Shown here: piece by piece, positions 1-5,606 of the stretch
Numbering within the stretch: the first letter of the stretch is position 1
Layout of the letters: each line of letters opens with the position of its first letter
NCBI GenBank assembly: GCA_021778935.1
Contig: JAJYBQ010000165.1
Location: 1 to 5,606 of the forward strand
DNA length: 5,606 nt
DNA from: Pseudomonadota bacterium
GTDB taxonomy: Bacteria > Pseudomonadota > Gammaproteobacteria > Burkholderiales > Burkholderiaceae
Reading direction: 5' to 3'
Notes under the pieces: model-generated
Told to the model about the DNA's origin: nothing
What the model saw: only the letters and a program-made list of their open reading frames with translations
Databases searched by the model: none
Position numbers and translations under genes: made by a program

Positions 1-435
1 GGGCAGGGGGCGCAGCGACTTGGCGAGCAGGCGCAGTTCGCGGCAGCGCACCGAGAGCTCGCCGCGCTTGGTCTTGAAGAGCGTGCCGCGCGCGGCGACG
101 ATGTCGCCGATGTCCCAGTGCCGGAACCGCTCGTGCGCTGCAGCCCCGGCGTCTTCGTCGGAGACGAAGAACTGGATCCGGCCGCTGCCGTCCTGGATCG
201 TGGCGAAACTCGCCTTGCCCATCAGGCGCTTGAGCATGAGGCGGCCGGCGACCGCGACCTCGACCGGCTCCTGTTCGAGCAGTTCGGGGGCGCAGTCGTC
301 GTACCGGGCATGCAGCGGTCCGGCCTGGTGGCTGCGGCCGAAATCGTTGGGAAACGCCGGGCCTTGCGCCCGCAGGGTGGCAAGCTTGGCGCGGCGTTCG
401 GCGAGAAGGGAGTTGCTGTCGTCGGATTCGGTCAT
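1..435 (-). CDS. lysS: Lysyl-tRNA synthetase, class II, N-terminal part (cut by window edge)
   Basis: Class II lysyl-tRNA synthetase charges tRNA-Lys with lysine in the cytoplasm. Only the first 145 codons are in the window; the frame is still open at base 1, and the family is about 500 residues long. Seen: after a variable N-terminal stretch (about residues 1-57), residues 58-145 read as the OB-fold anticodon-binding domain. It carries family-typical wording such as [20 protein letters not shown] (68-87), [20 protein letters not shown] (106-125) and [20 protein letters not shown] (126-145). The catalytic domain lies outside the window. The start ATG (435-433) overlaps the prfB stop TGA (434-432) as ATGA, so translation is probably coupled to prfB. 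Only a weak AAGG lies about 9 bases upstream. prfB-lysS is also the E. coli order. Identity is nearly certain. Confidence 0.97.
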   Translation of the reverse strand, partial: MTESDDSNSLLAERRAKLATLRAQGPAFPNDFGRSHQAGPLHARYDDCAPELLEQEPVEVAVAGRLMLKRLMGKASFATIQDGSGRIQFFVSDEDAGAAAHERFRHWDIGDIVAARGTLFKTKRGELSVRCRELRLLAKSLRPLP

Positions 436-1542
436 GACGAAACGCCTTGTTTCAGACTCGCGGTGATGAAGTCGTCGAGGTCGCCGTCGAGCACCGCCTG
501 GGTGTTGCCGATCTCGACGTTGGTCCGCAGGTCCTTGATGCGCGACTGATCGAGCACGTAGGAGCGGATCTGGTGGCCCCAGGCGATGTCGGTCTTCGAT
601 TCTTCCATCTTGCTCTGTTCGACCATACGCTTGCGCAGTTCGAACTCATAGAGTCGGGACTTGAGCATCGACATGCACTCGGCCTTGTTGCGATGCTGCG
701 AGCGGTCGTTCTGGCTCTGGACGACGATGTTGGTCGGCAGGTGGGTGATCCGCACCGCCGATTCGGTCTTGTTGACGTGCTGACCGCCGGCACCCGACGC
801 GCGGAATACGTCGATGCGCAGGTCCGCCGGGTTGATGTCGATCTCGATGCTGTCGTCGACCTCCGGGTAGACGAAGACGCTGGCAAACGAGGTGTGCCGC
901 CGCGCGTTGGCGTCGAAGGGAGACTTGCGCACCAGCCGGTGCACCCCGGTTTCGGTGCGCAGCATGCCGAAGGCATAGGAACCGGAGATCTTGATCGTCG
1001 CGCTCTTGATGCCCGCGACTTCGCCGGCCGACTCTTCGAGCAGTTCGGCCTGGAATCCCTTGCGCTCGGCGTAGCGCAGGTACATGCGCTCGAGGATCGC
1101 CGCCCAGTCCTGGGCCTCCGTGCCGCCCGATCCGGCCTGGATATCCAGGAAACAGTTGTTGGGATCGAGCGGGTTGTCGAACATACGCTGGAATTCCAGC
1201 TCGGCGACCCGCTTCGCCGAGGTATCGACCTCGTCGCCGACGGCGCCCAGGGTCGACTCGTCGCCGTCGGCCCGCGCCATCTCGAACAGTTCGCCGGAAT
1301 CGGCGAGATCGCCGGAGATCCGGCGCACGCGTGACACGACGTCGTCGAGGAGCTTCTTCTCGCGCCCCAGCTCCTGGGCGCGCTTGGGGTCGTTCCAGAT
1401 GTCGGGGTTTTCGAGTTCGCGCTCGACTTCCTTCAGCCGCGATTCCTTGGCGTCGACGTCAAAGATACCTCCGCAGCTCGAGCAGGCGAGCCTGGAGGTC
1501 GGAGAGGGTGGCGGCGATCTGGTTGATCCGTTCGGCGTCCAT
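432..1542 (-). CDS. prfB: Peptide chain release factor 2, expressed by programmed +1 frameshift
   Basis: RF2 recognises UGA and UAA stop codons on the ribosome and triggers release of the finished protein. The gene is in two frames. Codons 1-27 (MDAERINQ...LRRYL) run from ATG 1542-1540 to CTT 1464-1462 and meet TGA at 1461-1459. Skipping one T continues with GAC at 1460-1458 and gives 342 more codons, for 369 residues in all, the usual RF2 length. Seen: the stop-codon recognition tripeptide SPF at about 207-209, and the GGQ peptidyl-hydrolysis motif at about 252-254 within [20 protein letters not shown]. The residue four before the first G of GGQ is Ala, not the Thr of E. coli K-12. The ending ([15 protein letters not shown]) is typical. 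The downstream open frame alone begins at a GTG (1337) that would lose the N-terminal domain, so ATG 1542 is preferred. No clear Shine-Dalgarno precedes it. It overlaps lysS by 4 bases. Confidence 0.97.
1458..1473 (-). promoter_or_regulatory. prfB programmed +1 frameshift site
   Basis: Read on the minus strand the site is CGGAGG-TAT-CTT-TGA-C. It has every known element of the RF2 recoding signal: a Shine-Dalgarno-like GGAGG three bases before the slip codon CTT, the slippery CTTT, and a UGA followed by C, a poor termination context. When RF2 is scarce, termination at UGA is slow, the ribosome slips forward by one base and full-length RF2 is made, giving negative autoregulation. The mechanism is established for the family; its presence here is read directly from the sequence. 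Confidence 0.96.
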
Positions 1543-1577
1543 GGAGGATAGGGTGGCGGCGCAAGGGGAAACCTTGC

Positions 1578-1607
1578 ATTATCCCACGCCTTGTTATCCT
1601 ACGTCGA
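1578..1607 (-). promoter_or_regulatory. Candidate sigma70-type promoter of prfB-lysS
   Basis: On the minus strand there is a -10 hexamer GATAAT (1583-1578, 5 of 6 to consensus) preceded by TGG, which makes an extended -10 (TGn). An 18-base spacer separates it from a partial -35, TCGACG (1607-1602, 4 of 6). Transcription would start near 1571, giving a 5' leader of about 29 bases before the prfB ATG at 1542. The -35 touches the first base of the divergent glrK start codon, so the two transcription units share this short gap. This is a prediction by eye. Confidence 0.5.
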
Positions 1608-3028
1608 TGCCCATCCTGCAACGCTACTCTTTCCGCCAACTGATGGTCTTCGCATCGCTGTGCACCGCCGTGCTCGTCGGCGGCGCGGCCTTGCGCTGGG
1701 TCGATCTGCTGGAGAACCTGGTGCGCCAGAGCGCGGAGGCGTCGCGCAGCGCGGTCGCGGCCACGCTCGACGCGCAACTGCTGGCCGAGCAAACCCTGTC
1801 GATGGAGCGGGCGGCACGCGAATACCTCGTCTTGCGCGATCCGGCGCTGGCGCACCGCTTCGACGCCGCGGCCAATGATGCCGACGCGACGCTGGGCCGG
1901 CTCGCCGAGGGCTGGATTCCGCCGGATGCCGCGGCGCGCTGGCGTGCGCTGGCGTCCTCGGTCGAGTCCCTGTTGGGCCAGCCGGGTCCGTTCACCCCCG
2001 CCCAGGAGGCGCCGATCACCAGTGCCTTCCGCGATCTCGACGGCATCAATGCCGCGATCTCCGAGCAGGTCCATGCCGGCGTTGCCGCGCGCAGCCGGGC
2101 GCTGGGGGCGCAGTTGCAGACGCGGCGCACGCAGCTCGAATGGCAGATCCTGGTCATCATCGCCATCGGCCTGGGGCTGGCGGTCTCGTTCGGGATCTGG
2201 TTTGCGCGCCTGCTGCGGCGGATGGAGACCGCGGTGCTGCACCTGGGGGAAAACCGGCTCGACGAGCCGGTCGACATTCGCGGTCCGACGGATATCCGCG
2301 CGCTGGGCCGGCGCCTGGAATGGCTGCGCCTGCGCCTGTTGGAGCTGGATGCCGACAAGGCGCGCTTTCTGCGCCACGTCTCGCACGAGCTGAAAACGCC
2401 GCTTGCCGCCTTGCGGGAGGGGGTGTCCCTGCTCGAGGACGAGGTCGCCGGCACGTTGACCGGGAATCAGCGCGAGGTGGTGCGGATCCTGCAGCAAAAT
2501 ACCGCCGTGCTGCAATCGCAGATCGAGGACCTGTTGCAGTTCAACGCCGCGGCATTCGCGGCGCGGCAGCTCGTGCGGCGACGGGTCGAATTGGCCGCAT
2601 TGGTCCAGGATGTCGTCGCGCAACAGCAGTTGCAGTGGCAGGCCCGCCGGCTGCGGGTGGGCGTCGACGGCGGCGCGGTATGGGCCGAGATCGATGAAGA
2701 GAAAATGCGGACCGCGATCGCCAATCTCCTGTCCAACGCCATCCGGTTCAGTCCGCTGGGCGCTACCATACGCTTTCGCCTGCAGCGCGAGCCCGGCCGG
2801 GTTTCCCTCGACATTCAGGATGAGGGCGTGGGCATTGCCGAGGCGGATCGGGCGCGGATTTTCGAGCCGTTTTATCGCGGCGAGCGACAACCCGGCGACA
2901 TGCCGCGCGGCAGCGGCATCGGGTTGGCGATCGTCCAGGAAACCATCAACGCCCATGGCGGCCGGATCGATCTGCTCGACGACGGTCCCGGGGCGCACTT
3001 TCATATCGAGTTGCCGGATGCCAGTTAG
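1607..3028 (+). CDS. glrK: Membrane sensor histidine kinase, GlrK/QseE type
   Basis: Inner-membrane sensor kinase of 473 residues that should autophosphorylate and pass phosphate to the response regulator encoded at 3823. Seen: a basic N-terminus and first membrane segment (about 12-30), a largely helical periplasmic region of about 147 residues (31-178), a second membrane segment (about 179-200) and a HAMP-like linker (about 200-250). The HisKA box FLRHVSHELKTPLAALREG has the phospho-acceptor His at 260. The ATPase domain has N box NLLSNA (373-378), G1 DEGVGI (405-410), F box FEPFYRG (419-425) and G2 GSGIGL (435-440), so it looks catalytically intact. The H-box wording and the HK/lipoprotein/sigma54-regulator order match E. 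coli glrK (qseE). ATG 1607 is chosen because it puts a normal short basic segment before the first membrane helix; the open frame extends 92 codons further, but only over prfB. The ribosome site is weak. The stop overlaps the next gene by 11 bases. Confidence 0.88.
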   Translation: MPILQRYSFRQLMVFASLCTAVLVGGAALRWVDLLENLVRQSAEASRSAVAATLDAQLLAEQTLSMERAAREYLVLRDPALAHRFDAAANDADATLGRLAEGWIPPDAAARWRALASSVESLLGQPGPFTPAQEAPITSAFRDLDGINAAISEQVHAGVAARSRALGAQLQTRRTQLEWQILVIIAIGLGLAVSFGIWFARLLRRMETAVLHLGENRLDEPVDIRGPTDIRALGRRLEWLRLRLLELDADKARFLRHVSHELKTPLAALREGVSLLEDEVAGTLTGNQREVVRILQQNTAVLQSQIEDLLQFNAAAFAARQLVRRRVELAALVQDVVAQQQLQWQARRLRVGVDGGAVWAEIDEEKMRTAIANLLSNAIRFSPLGATIRFRLQREPGRVSLDIQDEGVGIAEADRARIFEPFYRGERQPGDMPRGSGIGLAIVQETINAHGGRIDLLDDGPGAHFHIELPDAS

Positions 3029-3812
3029 TTTCGTTTTCGATCGTTTGCGGCAGGGGTTGCGTACGGGGGGGATTCGTACCGCCATTCTGGCGCCGCTGCT
3101 GGCGGCCGGAATCGGCGCCTGCGTGACCGTGGCGCCGTCCGCCGCGAACTCCGCCGCGCACGCAGCGCCCCCCCGGGTGACGGCGTCGGCGTCCGAGCCG
3201 GAGGTCGTTTCGGGGCCGCCGCTGCAGAACGCCGATCGGATCGACATCGCGACGGCGGCGGATCAGGTCGCGCGCCGAGTGCTGCAGGCCGATGCCGACG
3301 TGCGCGCGATGTCGACTTCCGATCTCGTCGGGGCGGCATCGCAGTGGGCGGCACAGGTGGCCGCGGACGACCCCGCGGCCACTCCCGGCGCGGCGATCAA
3401 TCTGGCTCTGGTCCTGGCGCGCGAGGGAGGCGGCGCCAACCTCGATCGGGCAAGCGCCTTGCTCACGCCGATCGTCCACGGCGGCACGCCGGAGCTGCAG
3501 GCATGGCAACCGATGGCGTCGATGCTGGCCGACCGGATCGATGCCGAGCGGCGCCTGCAGAGCCAGGTCGACCGCCAGACGGTGCAGGCGGCTCAGGATC
3601 AGCACCAGATCGATCGGCTGACCGAAAAGCTCAACGCATTGAAGGCGATCGAACTCAGCATGAGCCCCAGTGCGGCCGCGACGCTCAAGGCCCACGGTCG
3701 CGCCGGCCCGCCGGCCGCGGCAAACGGCAGGGAACGCGGACCGGCTGGCGCGGCAGCCGGCGGGGCGGCGTCGCGGCCGCCGCTTCCGCCCGCGACGCCG
3801 GCGGCGAAGTAG
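3018..3812 (+). CDS. qseG: QseG-like lipoprotein between kinase and regulator genes
   Basis: Predicted lipoprotein of 264 residues. Seen: an Arg-containing n-region (R9, R11, R15, R20), a hydrophobic stretch AILAPLLAAGIGA (22-34) and a lipobox ending in Cys35 (I-G-A-C). The next residue is Val, not Asp, which favours outer-membrane sorting in Gram-negatives. A low-complexity Ala/Pro/Ser linker (36-70) follows. Next is a helical region (about 75-170) and then a likely coiled coil (about 171-214) ending in RLTEKLNALKAIELSM, a pattern common at this position in QseG-type proteins. The tail (216-264) is Ala/Gly/Pro-rich. In E. coli, QseG is an outer-membrane lipoprotein that interacts with the kinase GlrK/QseE and is needed for its activity; a similar role here is inferred mainly from gene position and architecture, since this family diverges fast. 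An in-frame TTG at 3045 would give a shorter signal peptide. ATG 3018 is preferred because it overlaps glrK and has a GAG seven bases upstream. Confidence 0.72.
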   Translation: MPVSFVFDRLRQGLRTGGIRTAILAPLLAAGIGACVTVAPSAANSAAHAAPPRVTASASEPEVVSGPPLQNADRIDIATAADQVARRVLQADADVRAMSTSDLVGAASQWAAQVAADDPAATPGAAINLALVLAREGGGANLDRASALLTPIVHGGTPELQAWQPMASMLADRIDAERRLQSQVDRQTVQAAQDQHQIDRLTEKLNALKAIELSMSPSAAATLKAHGRAGPPAAANGRERGPAGAAAGGAASRPPLPPATPAAK

Positions 3813-3822
3813 CGGCGGCGCA

Positions 3823-5169
<1,347 letters not shown>

Positions 5170-5173
5170 TTTC

Positions 5174-5187
5174 CGGCGGATCCGCCG
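5174..5187. repeat. Perfect 14-base palindrome just after glrR
   Basis: CGGCGGATCCGCCG equals its own reverse complement. It lies five bases after the glrR stop and two bases before the first GlrR-like operator. It could fold as a small hairpin at the 3' end of the operon message, but no T-run follows, so it is not an intrinsic terminator. Its role is unknown, and in such GC-rich DNA it may be fortuitous. Confidence 0.5.
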
Positions 5188-5188
5188 C

Positions 5189-5210
5189 GTTGTCGCCGCC
5201 GCGCGACAAC
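5189..5210. promoter_or_regulatory. Predicted GlrR upstream activating site 1
   Basis: Perfect inverted repeat GTTGTCGC-N6-GCGACAAC with 8-base arms. The core matches TGTC-N10-GACA, the operator described for E. coli GlrR upstream of the small RNA gene glmY. The core (5191-5208) shares both half-sites and spacer length exactly with site 2. Its centre is about 195 bases upstream of the expected start of the sigma54 promoter, a normal enhancer distance. The dyad is seen directly; binding by the adjacent GlrR is inferred. Confidence 0.72.
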
Positions 5211-5241
5211 GAAAAAACCTTATAAATCCGGTCGTTACCAG

Positions 5242-5256
5242 GATCGCCCGGCGATC
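5242..5256. repeat. Inverted repeat GATCGCC-C-GGCGATC
   Basis: Two perfect 7-base arms separated by one base, directly abutting GlrR-like site 2 on its left. It does not fit TGTC-N10-GACA, so it is either a site for another factor, an accessory element of the enhancer, or chance in GC-rich DNA. Confidence 0.45.
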
Positions 5257-5274
5257 TGTCGCGAATCGGCGACA
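5257..5274. promoter_or_regulatory. Predicted GlrR upstream activating site 2
   Basis: TGTCGC-N6-GCGACA: a perfect 6-base inverted repeat matching TGTC-N10-GACA. It has the same half-sites and spacer length as site 1, while the spacer bases differ (GAATCG here, CGCCGC in site 1). Conserved arms around an unconserved spacer are what a dimer-binding operator should look like. The centre is about 129 bases upstream of the predicted sigma54 start, and 66 bases from site 1. Confidence 0.75.
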
Positions 5275-5325
5275 CATTCGCCCGGTCTTTCGGGGTGTTC
5301 CCGTCCCAACCCTCGAAACGACATG

Positions 5326-5345
5326 CAATGTATCTCTCAATGTAT
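5326..5345 (+). repeat. Short direct repeat CAATGTAT (two copies)
   Basis: CAATGTAT occurs at 5326-5333 and 5338-5345, 12 bases apart start to start, in the AT-rich part of the promoter region. The second copy is part of the IHF-like site. It may be a by-product of low complexity or mark a second protein contact. Confidence 0.4.
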
Positions 5346-5350
5346 TGAAA
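5335..5350. promoter_or_regulatory. Candidate IHF binding site
   Basis: TCTCAATGTATTG (5335-5347) matches the IHF core WATCAANNNNTTR at 8 of the 9 specified bases. The opposite strand gives a second 8-of-9 match at 5338-5350, because the core is nearly symmetrical. The surrounding 5325-5368 is markedly more AT-rich than the rest of the window. The site lies between the two GlrR-like operators and the -24/-12 element, where IHF usually bends DNA to bring an enhancer-bound activator to sigma54 polymerase. IHF also assists at E. coli glmY. This is a prediction by eye. Confidence 0.55.
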
Positions 5351-5367
5351 ATAAACCGTGAAATTTT

Positions 5368-5384
5368 CTGGCATGGGAATTGCT
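5368..5384 (+). promoter_or_regulatory. Sigma54 (-24/-12) promoter
   Basis: CTGGCATGGGAATTGCT matches the consensus YTGGCACGRNNNTTGCW with a single mismatch (T for C at the last base of TGGCAC). The invariant GG (5370-5371) and GC (5382-5383) are separated by exactly 10 bases. Transcription should begin near 5395, about 39 bases before the secreted-protein gene at 5434. Two GlrR-like operators and an IHF-like site lie upstream, so the whole arrangement of a sigma54 enhancer promoter is present. Confidence 0.85.
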
Positions 5385-5433
5385 TGATGTCTCTCGACGG
5401 CGAATCCCCCTTGTCGGGACGCTCCGAACCTCG

Positions 5434-5606
5434 ATGCGCATGCCGAACGGTTTTTTGGGTTTCTCGCAGCTTTCCCCCCGCCGCTGCTCCGTCCTCTTCC
5501 TCCCGGTATGGACAGCGGCGCTTTTCTTTTCCCTGGTGTTCCTCGCCGCGGCCGAGCCGGCGCAGGCGTTCGGTTTCGACGACGTCGCCGGGCAGGCCAA
5601 GGCGCG
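5434..5606 (+). CDS. opgG: Secreted protein, N-terminal part, probably periplasmic glucan biosynthesis protein OpgG/MdoG
   Basis: The first 57 codons of a gene that runs off the right edge. Seen: a long signal peptide with an n-region containing R16-R17, a hydrophobic core VLFLPVWTAALFFSLVFLAA (20-39), and a signal peptidase I site AQA before Phe46. The mature start reads FGFDDVAGQAKA, the pattern found at the mature N-terminus of many OpgG (MdoG) proteins. These are periplasmic proteins needed to make osmoregulated periplasmic glucans from UDP-glucose together with the membrane glucosyltransferase OpgH. Only about 12 mature residues support the name, so the paralogue OpgD or another exported protein remains possible. 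An Arg pair preceded by S-P does not make a proper Tat motif. ATG 5434 is taken as the start; ATG 5440 in the same frame is equally possible, and neither has a strong Shine-Dalgarno. The predicted sigma54 promoter would drive the gene. Confidence 0.62.
   Translation, partial: MRMPNGFLGFSQLSPRRCSVLFLPVWTAALFFSLVFLAAAEPAQAFGFDDVAGQAKA

Noticed and set aside
447..1334. Plus-strand open frame of 295 codons opposite prfB
   Set aside because: It is antisense to unmistakable RF2 coding sequence and has no domain of its own.
1459..1461. In-frame TGA suggesting prfB is a pseudogene
   Set aside because: It is the conserved programmed frameshift stop with all recoding signals intact.
1331..1606. Upstream extension of the glrK frame by 92 codons
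   Set aside because: It covers prfB coding sequence in antisense and is Arg-rich with no sense as a kinase N-terminus; ATG 1607 places the first membrane segment normally.
1433..3247. Long minus-strand open frame (604 codons) opposite glrK
   Set aside because: It lies antisense to a clear histidine kinase, runs across the prfB start and the prfB-glrK gap, and shows no recognisable domain. Long shadow frames are expected in GC-rich genes.
5189..5216. Hairpin with 8-base arms as an intrinsic terminator for glrR
   Set aside because: It is followed by an A-run, not a T-run, on the plus strand; on the minus strand the T-run precedes the hairpin. The dyad fits a GlrR operator better.
5221..5226. 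TATAAA as a sigma70 -10 box
   Set aside because: No -35-like hexamer lies at a usable distance upstream, and it would fall between the two enhancer sites.
5412..5429. TGTC-N10-GAAC as a third GlrR site
   Set aside because: It has one mismatch in the core, lacks the inner GC pair on the right, and lies downstream of the promoter. A similar one-mismatch match occurs inside glrK (2424-2441), so chance is likely.
5337..5600. Minus-strand open frame of 87 codons at the right end
   Set aside because: It is antisense to the promoter and signal-peptide region and has no recognisable sequence.
5387..5606. Open frame from ATG 5387 to the window end, overlapping the secreted-protein gene
   Set aside because: Its ATG lies upstream of the expected sigma54 transcription start, its product is Arg/Ser/Pro-rich without features, and it is a shadow of the frame that carries a clear signal peptide.
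5395..5606. A GlmY-like small RNA as the target of the sigma54 promoter
   Set aside because: Only about 39 bases separate the expected start from a protein gene with a signal peptide, too short for such an RNA, and no terminator hairpin is seen there.

Overview
The window looks like chromosomal DNA of a high-GC proteobacterium, most likely a betaproteobacterium (a Rhodocyclales-like member fits). This rests on the conserved prfB-lysS pair, on a complete glrK-qseG-glrR type signalling operon, and on the wording of the proteins. The lineage is an inference; no rRNA or other marker is present.

Left part, minus strand (1-1542): prfB (peptide chain release factor 2) and the 5' part of lysS (lysyl-tRNA synthetase, cut by the left edge) form an operon with an ATGA stop/start overlap. 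prfB is read through the classical programmed +1 frameshift at an in-frame TGA (1459-1461). A plausible extended -10 promoter lies in the 64-base gap between prfB and the divergent glrK.

Middle part, plus strand (1607-5169): three tightly packed genes encode a two-component system with an accessory lipoprotein. They are a membrane sensor histidine kinase (GlrK/QseE type), a lipoprotein with a coiled coil (QseG type, overlapping glrK by 11 bases), and a sigma54-dependent response regulator (GlrR/QseF type, 10 bases downstream). The order is that of the E. coli glrK-qseG-glrR operon. The regulator has GAFSGA in place of the usual GAFTGA loop.

Right part (5170-5606): the 264-base gap after glrR is a nearly complete enhancer-dependent promoter region. 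It holds two copies of TGTCGC-N6-GCGACA, each matching the TGTC-N10-GACA operator known for E. coli GlrR. An IHF-like site follows, then a strong -24/-12 sigma54 promoter (5368-5384). About 39 bases past the expected transcription start begins a secreted protein. Its visible mature N-terminus (FGFDDVAGQAKA) looks like OpgG/MdoG, the periplasmic glucan biosynthesis protein.

Taken together, the window suggests that a GlrK/GlrR system directly controls, through sigma54, an adjacent gene for osmoregulated periplasmic glucan synthesis. In E. coli the known targets of this system are the small RNA gene glmY and rpoE. This regulatory link is the most interesting point here and is an inference from sequence.
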